A DNA stretch of 64,000 bases from Bacillus litorisediminis (GTDB lineage: Bacteria; Bacillota; Bacilli; Bacillales; JC228): contig NZ_JAKZKT010000002.1 in NCBI RefSeq assembly GCF_022808645.1, positions 62,001 through 126,000 on the forward strand, given 5' to 3'. A model generated the notes under the pieces. The model saw only the letters and a list, made by a program, of their open reading frames with translations, had not been told where the DNA came from and ran no database searches. Shown here piece after piece: positions 55,497-64,000 of this stretch (the first letter of the stretch is position 1; every line of letters begins with the position of its first letter). Position numbers and translations under genes: made by a program.

Positions 55497-58073
55497 ATGG
55501 CTTCTTACACGCCGATGATTTTGCAGTATTTAGAGATTAAAAAAGATTATCAGGATGCATTTCTTTTTTTTCGCCTCGGAGATTTTTATGAAATGTTTTT
55601 TGAGGACGCCATTAAAGCTTCCAGAGAATTAGAAATCACCTTAACATCGCGCGATGGCGGTTCGGAAGAACGAATTCCGATGTGCGGAGTTCCTTATCAT
55701 TCAGCGGCATCATACATAGAACAGCTTATAAAAAAAGGATATAAAGTCGCAATATGTGAACAAGTCGAAGATCCGAAGCTGGCCAAAGGTGTTGTAAAAC
55801 GTGAAGTCGTCCAGCTGATTACACCTGGAACCTTAATGGATAGCCACACGCTTCTCGACAAGGAAAACAACTATATTGCTTCCATCAATCAGACTGGTCA
55901 TACGTTTGGGTTTGCATACAGTGATTTATCTACAGGAGAATTAAAAGTTACTTTATTGGAGCGGGTAGAAGATTGCTTTAATGAATGTGCCTTGCTTGGT
56001 ATAAAAGAAATGGTAGTGGCTGATGAATTCGCTGGAAAATGGGCTACTGTTTTACAAGAACGTTATGGTGTGACCATCTCGCTGCAAAACGAATTAGATG
56101 ATGAAACTAAATTTGAATCCACGGTTTCGGCATTGACGCGTGCAGAAGAAAAAACGGCCGTAATCCGGTTATTAAGCTATTTGTATCGAACGCAAAAACG
56201 CAGCTTAGACCATATTCAAGAGGCACAACGCTATCAAACTGAGCATTACTTAAAAATGGACGAGTATTCAAAACGGAATCTTGAGTTAACAGAGACGATC
56301 CGTGCAAAAGATAAAAAGGGCAGTTTGCTCTGGCTTTTGGATGAAACAATGACAGCAATGGGCGGACGTTTATTGAAATCGTGGATTGACCGGCCGCTCA
56401 CTAACTTAAACGAAATTCAAGAGAGAATGGAGTTTGTCCAGCTTTTAAAAGAAAAGTTCTTTGAACGCCAGGAGCTCCGCGAAAAATTGCAAAAGGTTTA
56501 CGACCTCGAAAGACTGGCTGGCCGAATAGCTTTTGGAAATGTAAACGCCCGTGATTTTATCCAATTAAAGCATTCTTTAAAACAAATTCCTGAGATTCAA
56601 TCTATTATTCTCGGGATTCTGTCATCACCGAATAAATGGGAGGCTTCCCTTGATGCTTGTGAAGAGGTTTATAATCTTCTAGAAAAAGCAATCCATGAAA
56701 ACCCGCCAGTATCAGTGAAGGAAGGCGGATTGATTAAAGACGGCTATCATCCGAAACTTGATCAATACCGCGAAGCCAGCAGAAACGGAAAAAGCTGGAT
56801 TGCTGAACTGGAACAGGAAGAGCGAAGAAAAACAGGGATTAAGTCATTAAAAGTAGGCTATAACCGTGTGTTCGGCTACTATATTGAGGTAACAAAGGCA
56901 AACCTGCACCTGTTAAAAGAGGGACAATACGAGCGAAAACAAACCTTAACCAACGCAGAACGGTTTATTACACCTGAATTAAAAGAAAAGGAAGCTTTGA
57001 TTTTAGAAGCAGAAGAAAGAAGCGTTGAACTCGAATACGATATTTTTACAGCGATTCGCGAAGAAGTAAAAACGTACATTCCGCGCTTACAGACACTTGC
57101 GAAAGCAATCAGTGAAATTGATTGTCTGCAAAGCTTTGCGACAGTCAGTGAAGAACGCCATTATGTGAAGCCGACTTTTAGCCAGGACCGGAAGCTGATC
57201 ATTCAAAACGGGCGTCACGCGGTTGTGGAAAAAGTGTTGGGAATGCAGGTTTACGTTCCAAATGACTGCTACATGAACCAGGAAAGGGAGCTTTTATTAA
57301 TTACTGGTCCAAACATGGCCGGAAAAAGTACATATATGAGACAGGTTGCGCTAACGGCAATTATGGCACAAATCGGCTGCTTTGTTCCGGCTGATGCTGC
57401 CGAACTGCCAATCTTTGACCAGATCTTTACGAGAATTGGAGCAGCAGATGATTTAGTCTCTGGCCAAAGTACCTTTATGGTTGAAATGCTCGAAGCCAAA
57501 AATGCATTAACCAAAGCAACGGAAAACAGTCTGATATTATTTGATGAAATTGGTCGCGGCACTTCGACGTACGATGGAATGGCACTTGCTCAAGCCATGA
57601 TTGAATACATTCATGATCACATTGGGGCCAAGACCCTATTCTCAACACACTATCATGAATTAACGGTTCTGGCTGAAAAACTGCCTAAATTGCAAAATAT
57701 CCATGTCAGTGTTTCAGAAGAACGAGGGAATATTGTCTTTTTACATAAACTGAGAGAGGGAGCTGCTGATAAAAGCTACGGAATTCATGTTGCACAGCTG
57801 GCTGAGCTTCCGAACGAAGTGATTACAAGGGCACGTGAAATTCTTGTCGCATTTGAAAATAAAGACGAAACCGTATCAGCTATTGTAAAAGAACCGAAAA
57901 CGCATGAACCAGAAGAGACGCAATTATCCTTTTTTGATGTGACCGTTGGTGACGAGGAGCAGCAAAAACAAAAGCTAATCCTGGAAAAGCTAGAGAAATT
58001 AGAGCTGATGCAAATGACACCGCTTGATGCGATGAACGCTTTATATGAACTGCAGAAAATGACAAAGGCTTGA
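55497..58073 (+). CDS. mutS: DNA mismatch repair protein MutS
   Basis: Mismatch-recognition ATPase, 858 residues. The N-terminal mismatch motif [11 protein letters not shown] is complete; core, lever and clamp domains follow, then Walker [10 protein letters not shown] (about 604) and the [12 protein letters not shown] Walker B/signature. A clamp-binding motif QLSFFD lies near the C-terminus. mutL follows 19 bases later in the same unit. Confidence 0.98.
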   Translation: MASYTPMILQYLEIKKDYQDAFLFFRLGDFYEMFFEDAIKASRELEITLTSRDGGSEERIPMCGVPYHSAASYIEQLIKKGYKVAICEQVEDPKLAKGVVKREVVQLITPGTLMDSHTLLDKENNYIASINQTGHTFGFAYSDLSTGELKVTLLERVEDCFNECALLGIKEMVVADEFAGKWATVLQERYGVTISLQNELDDETKFESTVSALTRAEEKTAVIRLLSYLYRTQKRSLDHIQEAQRYQTEHYLKMDEYSKRNLELTETIRAKDKKGSLLWLLDETMTAMGGRLLKSWIDRPLTNLNEIQERMEFVQLLKEKFFERQELREKLQKVYDLERLAGRIAFGNVNARDFIQLKHSLKQIPEIQSIILGILSSPNKWEASLDACEEVYNLLEKAIHENPPVSVKEGGLIKDGYHPKLDQYREASRNGKSWIAELEQEERRKTGIKSLKVGYNRVFGYYIEVTKANLHLLKEGQYERKQTLTNAERFITPELKEKEALILEAEERSVELEYDIFTAIREEVKTYIPRLQTLAKAISEIDCLQSFATVSEERHYVKPTFSQDRKLIIQNGRHAVVEKVLGMQVYVPNDCYMNQERELLLITGPNMAGKSTYMRQVALTAIMAQIGCFVPADAAELPIFDQIFTRIGAADDLVSGQSTFMVEMLEAKNALTKATENSLILFDEIGRGTSTYDGMALAQAMIEYIHDHIGAKTLFSTHYHELTVLAEKLPKLQNIHVSVSEERGNIVFLHKLREGAADKSYGIHVAQLAELPNEVITRAREILVAFENKDETVSAIVKEPKTHEPEETQLSFFDVTVGDEEQQKQKLILEKLEKLELMQMTPLDAMNALYELQKMTKA

Positions 58074-58092
58074 CCATAAAGGAGGTCCTATG

Positions 58093-59994
58093 ATGGGAAA
58101 AATACACGAACTCGGAGACGCACTTTCCAATAAAATTGCAGCTGGTGAAGTGGTAGAACGGCCTGCTTCTGTGGTGAAGGAGCTTGTCGAGAACGCAGTA
58201 GATGCAGGGAGTACCGTCATAGACATCCTTGTCAAAGAGGCAGGACTTGAAGAAATCCGTATTATTGATAATGGTTCCGGGATTGAACATGAGGACGTTT
58301 TAACTGCGTTTAAACGTCATGCGACCAGTAAAATTCATAACGAAGACGACTTGTTCCGCGTCCGGACCCTTGGGTTTAGAGGCGAGGCACTTCCAAGTAT
58401 CGCTTCTGTATCTAAAGTTACCCTTCAAACCTGCTCGGAAATTGAAACTGAAGGGACAGAAGTGGTGTTAGAAGGAGGAAAAGTGGTCTCCTTTGAAAGA
58501 GCCAGAGCAAGAAAGGGAACCGATCTATCGGTGCAGGAGTTATTTTATAACACTCCTGCCCGCCTTAAATATATGAAAACCTTACATACAGAGCTGGGTC
58601 ATATTACAGATGTAGTCAGCCGCCTTGCTCTATGTAATCCAACTATTTCATTCCGTTTAGTACATAATGATAAAAAAGTACTGCAGACAAGCGGAAATGG
58701 GGATCCGCTGCAGGTGTTAGCTTCGATTTACGGAGTCGGAATTGCGAAAAATATGGTTCAATTTCAGGCATCCTCTTTAGACTTTGAAGTAAAGGGATAC
58801 ATGGCAAAACCTGAAATCACAAGAGCTTCGCGACACTATATGACCATTATCGTGAATGGACGTGTTATCCGAAATCATGCGATCCAAAAAGCAATCTTAG
58901 ACGGATTCCACACGTTTTTACCGGTCGGACGTTTTCCAATCTGTCTCTTAGATATAAAAATGGATCCAATATTAGTCGATGTCAATGTCCACCCTTCGAA
59001 ACTTGAGGTCCGCTTCAGCAAAGAACGAGAACTAATGGAACAAATAACGGCTGCAATCCGAGGTCAATGGAGAAAAGAAACATTGATTCCTTCCGCCGCT
59101 TCTGTGATGGAAAAACGGGAACAGAAATCCGTTCAAACAACGATTGATTTGGATATAGGTATGGAGGAAGAGAAGAGGAATGCAAAACAAGGCATTTACT
59201 CTGCCATTCATACTTCAGTGGATGCTGGCGGACGCAGCAAAGAAGAGCCTGGTAAGGGATCGATTCATCCAGTTGTGGATGAGACTGATGTTCAACCGGA
59301 TTTTGTTAAAGAAGCAGAGAGAACATTGGATACCTCAACAGAGGAACCGACTAAATGGAGAAATGAGAAGGAAGAGGAGCTCCCTGCCTCAAATCTGGAA
59401 GTTCGAAGTCCTAGAATTCCGCCGCTTTATTATGTCGGACAGGCTCATGGAACTTATATTATTGCTCAGAATGACGAGGGACTTTATTTAATTGATCAGC
59501 ATGCGGCACAAGAGCGGCTGAAATACGAATTTTATAGAGTCAAAGTCCAAGAGGTTGCAAACGACGTTCAAGATCTCCTGATCCCCTTAACTCTGGAATA
59601 CGCTCCTGATGACTTCATCAAAATTAAAGAAAACCAAAACAAATTAGAAGCTGTCGGGGTGTTTCTAGAGGAGTTTGGCATGAACAGTTTCATTGTTCGC
59701 TCTCACCCTACCTGGTTTCCAAAGGGAGAAGAAAAAGAAACGATTGAGGAAATGATTGAACAACTATTAAATATGAATAAAATCAGCATCGAAAAAATCC
59801 GGGAGGAAGCGGCCATTCTCATGAGCTGCAAAGGCTCAATCAAAGCAAATCGCTACTTAAGGCAGGAAGAAATTGAAACCTTGCTTCATGATTTACGTTA
59901 TGCCAGTGATCCGTTTACTTGCCCGCATGGAAGACCGATCATCGTTAAATTTACAACCTATGAATTGGAAAAAATGTTTAAGCGGGTGATGTAA
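58093..59994 (+). CDS. mutL: DNA mismatch repair endonuclease MutL
   Basis: 633 residues: GHKL ATPase ([25 protein letters not shown] core; [18 protein letters not shown]), a variable Glu-rich linker, and the C-terminal endonuclease domain with [12 protein letters not shown] (about 468) and FTCPHGRP. This is the MutH-independent type. The second of two adjacent ATGs (58093) is 7 bases after GGAGG and gives the usual MGKI start. Confidence 0.97.
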   Translation: MGKIHELGDALSNKIAAGEVVERPASVVKELVENAVDAGSTVIDILVKEAGLEEIRIIDNGSGIEHEDVLTAFKRHATSKIHNEDDLFRVRTLGFRGEALPSIASVSKVTLQTCSEIETEGTEVVLEGGKVVSFERARARKGTDLSVQELFYNTPARLKYMKTLHTELGHITDVVSRLALCNPTISFRLVHNDKKVLQTSGNGDPLQVLASIYGVGIAKNMVQFQASSLDFEVKGYMAKPEITRASRHYMTIIVNGRVIRNHAIQKAILDGFHTFLPVGRFPICLLDIKMDPILVDVNVHPSKLEVRFSKERELMEQITAAIRGQWRKETLIPSAASVMEKREQKSVQTTIDLDIGMEEEKRNAKQGIYSAIHTSVDAGGRSKEEPGKGSIHPVVDETDVQPDFVKEAERTLDTSTEEPTKWRNEKEEELPASNLEVRSPRIPPLYYVGQAHGTYIIAQNDEGLYLIDQHAAQERLKYEFYRVKVQEVANDVQDLLIPLTLEYAPDDFIKIKENQNKLEAVGVFLEEFGMNSFIVRSHPTWFPKGEEKETIEEMIEQLLNMNKISIEKIREEAAILMSCKGSIKANRYLRQEEIETLLHDLRYASDPFTCPHGRPIIVKFTTYELEKMFKRVM

Positions 59995-60132
59995 GGGGTA
60001 TTTTGATTGAGTTGAAAGAAATATCGAATCAATTAAAATTGGTTCATTCGACAAAATGTTTAAAAATACCTCTTACCGTCTATAATAAGAGGATGTTTGA
60101 GTCAGTAGACTCAGGTGAAAGGAACAAGTGAC

Positions 60133-61083
60133 ATGGACAAACGGCAAAAAGTTGCAGTCATTATCGGCCCCACTGCCGTTGGGAAGACAAAAGTCAGTAT
60201 TGAGCTGGCGAAGAGATGGAATGGCGAGATCATTAGCGGCGATTCCATGCAGATTTACCGCGGTTTAGACATTGGAACGGCTAAAGTGACGGAAGAAGAA
60301 ATGGACGGGGTTCCGCATCATTTAATTGATATTCGCGACCCAGAGGATTCTTTTACAGTTGCAGATTTTCAAGCTCTGGTAAGAGAGAAAATCACGGAAA
60401 TTGAAAAACGCGGAAAACTTCCTTTCATCGTTGGAGGAACGGGGCTGTATATTCAATCGGTTTTATTCGATTATCAGTTTCAAGAGGAATCGTCTACAGA
60501 GACGCGGGAAAAGCTTTATGCCCAATATGAAAAAGAGGGAATTGCGCCTTTATTTCAAAAGCTTCAAGAGGTAGATCCTAAAAGTGCTGATGTCATTCAC
60601 CCAAATAATATAAGAAGGGTGATTCGTGCACTAGAGGTTTATCTGGATACAGGGCTAGCTTTTTCAGAGTGGAAGGAGTCTCAAACCAATCAGCTTTTGT
60701 ATCAAGCAGCGATCATCGGTCTGACAATGGAACGCGATCTTTTGTATGACCGCATAAATCAGCGTGTTGATGCCATGATGGAAGCTGGATTATTAGATGA
60801 AGTAAAAAAGCTGTATGATCAGGGGATTCGCGGAACACAGTCTGTTCAGGGGATTGGCTATAAAGAACTGTATGAATACTTTGATGGAACAGCTGATTTA
60901 GAGCACGCTGTAGAAAAATTAAAGAAAAACTCTAGAAATTACGCAAAAAGGCAACTCACTTGGTTCCGCAATCAGCTTGATGTCAAATGGTTTGACATGA
61001 CCGATATTTCCGCAATTGAGAAAAAAATTGAGGAAATCTCACAATATCTTGCAGGAAAGCTGAAACTTGGAGCGAATACATAA
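60133..61083 (+). CDS. miaA: tRNA dimethylallyltransferase
   Basis: Adds dimethylallyl to A37 of UNN-decoding tRNAs. 316 residues, P-loop GPTAVGKT at residues 12-19, GDSMQIYRGLDIGTAKV, GGTGLYIQS and KRQLTWFRN. ATG 60133 follows AAAGG by about 10 bases. hfq follows 48 bases downstream, as in most bacteria. Confidence 0.97.
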   Translation: MDKRQKVAVIIGPTAVGKTKVSIELAKRWNGEIISGDSMQIYRGLDIGTAKVTEEEMDGVPHHLIDIRDPEDSFTVADFQALVREKITEIEKRGKLPFIVGGTGLYIQSVLFDYQFQEESSTETREKLYAQYEKEGIAPLFQKLQEVDPKSADVIHPNNIRRVIRALEVYLDTGLAFSEWKESQTNQLLYQAAIIGLTMERDLLYDRINQRVDAMMEAGLLDEVKKLYDQGIRGTQSVQGIGYKELYEYFDGTADLEHAVEKLKKNSRNYAKRQLTWFRNQLDVKWFDMTDISAIEKKIEEISQYLAGKLKLGANT

Positions 61084-61131
61084 AACAAAAGCGAAAAACA
61101 CCTTCGCAGAGAGAGAATAGGAGGCAGGGCC

Positions 61132-61359
61132 ATGAAACAACCGGTTAATATTCAAGATCAAGTTTTGAATCAGTTACGAAAAGAAGGGATCCCAGTAACC
61201 GTCTTTTTATTAAACGGATTTCAAATTCGGGGATATATTAAAGGATTCGATAACTTTACAGTTTTATTTGAATCTGAAGGCAAGCAGCAGCTTGTATTCA
61301 AGCATGCAATCTCAACCTTCGCCCCGCAACGTAATGTAACCATTGAAACGGAAGCTTAA
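61132..61359 (+). CDS. hfq: RNA chaperone Hfq
   Basis: 75-residue Sm-like hexameric RNA-binding protein. Sm1 ([21 protein letters not shown]) and Sm2 with the FKHAIST signature. A short C-terminal tail, as in Gram-positive Hfq. ATG after GGAGG. Confidence 0.97.
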   Translation: MKQPVNIQDQVLNQLRKEGIPVTVFLLNGFQIRGYIKGFDNFTVLFESEGKQQLVFKHAISTFAPQRNVTIETEA

Positions 61360-61382
61360 TCCGATCGGATCAAAATACGAAT

Positions 61383-61409
61383 GGATGTTCCAGCAGGAGC
61401 ATCCTTTTT
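61383..61409 (+). terminator. terminator after hfq
   Basis: Stem GGATGTTCC / GGAGCATCC with AGCA loop and a T run. Confidence 0.85.
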
Positions 61410-61463
61410 ATTATTTCGCTAAGATCTATTCAAAATCAAAAATAAGGGATTTTTACTTTGTAT

Positions 61464-61492
61464 TTGCAGCAGGGTTTGTGTATACTTATAAT
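61464..61492 (+). promoter_or_regulatory. vmlR promoter
   Basis: TTGCAG, 17 bp, TATAAT; about 230 bases upstream of the vmlR start, so the transcript has a long leader. Confidence 0.75.
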
Positions 61493-61509
61493 ACGAATGC
61501 CAGAAAGGA

Positions 61510-61694
61510 ATGATGGGTGGACGATGATTGACTAATCTTATTTATCACATTTGAAATCGTATATTTCAAATCACACAAAAATAGGATTAGTCTGCCCATC
61601 TTTATAAATTTAAAGTGCTACTTCTGATGAAATAGCTTATTTCATGCTGGACTGGTACGGCTAATCCTTCCTATTAAATAGGGAGGATTTTTTA
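61510..61694 (+). promoter_or_regulatory. vmlR leader: attenuator with short upstream ORF
   Basis: Segment 1 GACTAATCTTATTT (61530-61543) can pair with segment 2 AAATAGGATTAGTC (about 61579-61592); inside lies TTTGAAAT / ATTTCAAA. Segment 3, CTAATCC (61661-61667), can pair either with GGATTAG of segment 2 (antiterminator) or with segment 4 to make the terminator at 61663-61694. A three-codon ORF Met-Ile-Asp-stop (61524-61535) ends inside segment 1; an overlapping MGGR ORF (61513-61527) is the alternative. A ribosome stalled there would free segment 2 and prevent termination. B. subtilis vmlR is known to be controlled by leader attenuation. Confidence 0.8.
61663..61694 (+). terminator. intrinsic terminator within the vmlR leader
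   Basis: 12-bp stem AATCCTTCCTAT / ATAGGGAGGATT (one T-G pair) with a 3-base loop and TTTTTT, ending about 30 bases before vmlR. It is part of the attenuator. Confidence 0.85.
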
Positions 61695-61724
61695 ATTCTC
61701 CCTTTCAAGAAGGGGATCAGGCAA

Positions 61725-63374
61725 ATGAGGGAACTATTTAAATTATCAAACATTAGCTATGAAGTAATGGACCTTACTATATTTGAAGGGGTAAATGCCA
61801 GCGTACAGCAAGGAGACATAATCGGTGTCATTGGGAAAAATGGGGCCGGGAAATCTACGCTGCTGCAGCTGATTAACAAGATGCTAGCTCCGACATATGG
61901 AACTATTCAATGGCTTCAGCCAAACTTGAATATAGTTATGGTCGAACAAGAAACCGAATCACATTCTTTTGAAAATTTGACTCCCAGAGAAGTCGCATTG
62001 CTTGAAAAATGGAAGGTACCAATCCATTTATTCGCAGTATTAAGTGGCGGGGAAAAACTGAAAGCGCGACTTGCAAAGGGTCTATCGAAGGATGCTGACC
62101 TTCTGCTATTGGATGAGCCAACCAATCATCTTGATGAATCTAGTATAGATCTGCTCAAAACTGAACTTCAAAATTATAGAGGGACTGTTATATTTGTTTC
62201 GCATGATCGATATTTTTTGGATGAAGTTGCGACGAAGATATGGTCGATTGAAGGGAAAAAACTGATTGAACACAAAGGCAATTATTCTAGCTATATGGAG
62301 TTTCGCAAACAAAAAAGACTGACACAGCAACGCGAGTATGAAAAACAGCAAAAAATGGTGGAACGGATTGAAGGCCAAATCAAGGAACTGACTTCTTGGT
62401 CGAGCAAAGCACATGCACAATCTACGAAAAAAGAAGGGTTTAAAGAATATTACCGAGTAAAAGCGAAGCGTATGGATGCTCAGATCAAATCCAAGCAAAA
62501 ACGTCTTGAAAAAGAGCTTGAAAGAGTTAAGGCAGAACCGGTTGAGTCAGAATATACAGTCCGCTTTTCAATTAAATCAAACAACAAGGTAGGCAAAAGG
62601 TTTTTAGAGGCTAAAAATGTAGCCAAGTCTTTTGGTAAAACAACACTTTTTAGAAATGTTAATTTCACAATTCAGCATGGGGAGAAGGTTGCCATACTGG
62701 GTCCAAATGGCAGCGGAAAAACAACCCTGCTGAAAATAATAGTCGGTCAGGAACCAGCTGAAGGCGATGTCTGGGTTTCACCCTCTGCCGATATTGGTTA
62801 TCTAACACAAGAAGTGTTTGATTTGCCGCTTGATCAAACACCCGAGCAGCTCTTTTTCCAAGAAACCTACGAGGAGAGAGGGAAAGTCCAAACATTGATG
62901 AAACATCTGGGCTTTGTGGCATCGCAATGGACAGAACCTATCCGAAATATGAGTATGGGTGAGCGGGTAAAGTGTAAGCTTATGAAGTATATCCTGGAAG
63001 AAAAAAATGTGCTTATTTTGGATGAACCGACGAATCATCTCGATTTGCCTTCTCGAGAACAGCTTGAGGAAACCTTAGCACAGTATAATGGAACGTTAAT
63101 CGCAGTCTCGCATGACCGCTATTTTCTTGAAAAAATAACAAATCACAAACTTGTTATTTCAAATCAGAGCATTCAGAAACACATGAATGAACTTCCCGTC
63201 AAAAGGGATAATGGGGAGGAGTTGCTTTTAAAGCTGGAAACGGAAAGACAAGAAGTATTAGGCAGGCTTAGCTTTATGACTCCAAAGGATGGAGAATACG
63301 CAGAACTTGATAAGAAATTCAATGAGCTTACCAAGCAAATAAATGAACTAAAGCAGAGATCGTCTCATCTTTAG
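61725..63374 (+). CDS. vmlR: ABC-F ribosome protection protein, VmlR type
   Basis: 549 residues, two ATPase domains in one soluble chain and no membrane part. NBD1: GKNGAGKST, LSGGEKLKARLAKG, LLLLDEPTNHLD. NBD2: GPNGSGKTT, MSMGERVKCKLM, LILDEPTNHLD. The linker between them (about 185-290, KRLTQQREYEKQQKMVERIE) is the antibiotic-resistance domain that reaches into the ribosome. Close in length and sequence to B. subtilis VmlR, which relieves inhibition by virginiamycin M, lincomycin and pleuromutilins; the spectrum here is inferred. Confidence 0.92.
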   Translation: MRELFKLSNISYEVMDLTIFEGVNASVQQGDIIGVIGKNGAGKSTLLQLINKMLAPTYGTIQWLQPNLNIVMVEQETESHSFENLTPREVALLEKWKVPIHLFAVLSGGEKLKARLAKGLSKDADLLLLDEPTNHLDESSIDLLKTELQNYRGTVIFVSHDRYFLDEVATKIWSIEGKKLIEHKGNYSSYMEFRKQKRLTQQREYEKQQKMVERIEGQIKELTSWSSKAHAQSTKKEGFKEYYRVKAKRMDAQIKSKQKRLEKELERVKAEPVESEYTVRFSIKSNNKVGKRFLEAKNVAKSFGKTTLFRNVNFTIQHGEKVAILGPNGSGKTTLLKIIVGQEPAEGDVWVSPSADIGYLTQEVFDLPLDQTPEQLFFQETYEERGKVQTLMKHLGFVASQWTEPIRNMSMGERVKCKLMKYILEEKNVLILDEPTNHLDLPSREQLEETLAQYNGTLIAVSHDRYFLEKITNHKLVISNQSIQKHMNELPVKRDNGEELLLKLETERQEVLGRLSFMTPKDGEYAELDKKFNELTKQINELKQRSSHL

Positions 63375-63386
63375 TGAGACGTTTTC
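63361..63386 (+). terminator. terminator at the end of vmlR
   Basis: 7-bp stem CGTCTCA / TGAGACG with the vmlR stop codon in the loop, then TTTT. Confidence 0.75.
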
Positions 63387-63436
63387 CCAAAAACATCGTC
63401 TATATCCATATAAGAAATGTAATAGAGGGGATGTAG

Positions 63437-64000
63437 ATGATTAAAAAACTTTGGATTTTAACAGGAATATTGGTTTTTGGAATGGCAGCTTCATTTATAT
63501 TTGCGCAGGATAAACAAGGAGAAGTGATGACTCGCGAAACAGCAGAATCAAAACAACTGAAAGAGCCATCAGTGGAGCCTTTAAATGTGGTAGGTTCCTT
63601 CGATGCTTTTAAAAAAATGATGAAAAATATAGAAAAAGATAGAGGCGAAATATCAATTTTATTTTCTAGTGATACCGCAGAAAGTGCAGAAAGTGAGGAT
63701 GGTTCTTCAGGTGCTGACTACTCAACCACAAATGTACAGGTGAACGGCGTGGATGAAGCAGACCATATCAAAACAGATGGAACCTACATGTACCAAATAA
63801 AAGAAAATCAATTGATCATTTCAAGTGTGTACCCTGCCAATGAAATGAAAGTAGTGTATCAACAAAAATATGAAGATGATTTTAATCCTTCTGATTTGTA
63901 TGTAGATGAAAAGCAGCTGATCGTGATTGGTCATAGTCGGTTTAACGACCCAACTATGGAAACGGATGCCAAAAGTAATCCTTACTTTTTTCCAGAGTCA
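63437..64000 (+). CDS. secreted beta-propeller domain protein (3' partial)
   Basis: First 188 residues of a gene that runs off the window. N-terminal signal or anchor (IKKLWILTGILVFGMAASFIFA), a charged linker with FDAFKKMMKNIE, then TNVQVNGVDEADHIKTDG, which is the entry motif of the Beta_propel secreted family. ATG 63437 follows AGAGGGG by 6 bases. Function unknown. Confidence 0.85.
   Translation, partial: MIKKLWILTGILVFGMAASFIFAQDKQGEVMTRETAESKQLKEPSVEPLNVVGSFDAFKKMMKNIEKDRGEISILFSSDTAESAESEDGSSGADYSTTNVQVNGVDEADHIKTDGTYMYQIKENQLIISSVYPANEMKVVYQQKYEDDFNPSDLYVDEKQLIVIGHSRFNDPTMETDAKSNPYFFPES

Noticed and set aside
61510-61694. T-box or other metabolite riboswitch upstream of vmlR
   Set aside because: No T-box sequence or known aptamer motif was recognised; the upstream ORF and alternative stems fit drug-responsive attenuation.

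Overview
The window is a chromosome segment of a low-GC, endospore-forming Firmicute of the family Bacillaceae. The evidence is gene order: polC-rimP-nusA-ylxRQ-infB-ylxP-rbfA-truB-ribF-rpsO-pnp, then ylxY-mlpA-ymxH-dpaAB-asd-dapGA-rnjB-tepA-ylzJ-spoIIIE, then ymfC/ymfFHIJKM-pgsA-cinA-recA-rny-ymdB-spoVS, then miaB-ymcA-cotE-mutS-mutL-miaA-hfq. This follows Bacillus subtilis almost gene for gene. Several starts are TTG or GTG, and dipicolinate synthase, SpoIIIE, SpoVS and CotE confirm a spore former. It is not B. subtilis itself: pbpX and tdh-kbl are not at their usual places, and the insertions listed below are present. The species cannot be named from the sequence alone.

Layout. 1-10.3 kb: replication polymerase tail, then the transcription/translation operon and riboflavin/tRNA genes. 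10.6-15.2 kb: PNPase, a degenerate deacetylase and an M16 protease. 15.4-21.1 kb: dipicolinate and lysine/diaminopimelate genes. 21.2-26.3 kb: RNase J2, TepA, YlzJ and SpoIIIE. 26.6-32.2 kb: GntR regulator plus a BMP-type nucleoside ABC transporter. 33.0-40.8 kb: YmfF/YmfH, YmfI-M, PgsA and CinA. 41.3-42.6 kb: recA, split by a 307-nt group I intron. 43.0-47.0 kb: RNase Y, YmdB, a minus-strand pair (alpha/beta hydrolase plus a 59-residue PspC-domain protein) and SpoVS. 47.3-49.9 kb: 2-oxoacid:ferredoxin oxidoreductase. 50.4-54 kb: MiaB, RicA, an IS200-type element and CotE. 54.1-61.4 kb: a lipoprotein deacetylase, MutS/L, MiaA and Hfq. 61.5-64 kb: VmlR-type ABC-F protein behind a complex attenuator, and the start of a secreted beta-propeller protein.

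The genes fall into a few working groups: RNA maturation and decay (NusA, RbfA, PNPase, RNase J2, RNase Y, RicA, Hfq, MiaA/B, TruB); spore formation (dipicolinate, SpoIIIE, SpoVS, CotE); and DNA repair (RecA, MutS/L).

The least ordinary parts are non-coding. They are the recA ribozyme with clear P1 and P10 pairings, the vmlR leader with a three-codon upstream ORF, a 138-bp multi-stem repeat before truB, and several intergenic arrays of degenerate short repeats. Three of those arrays have unrelated unit sequences but share a period of about 20-21 bp.
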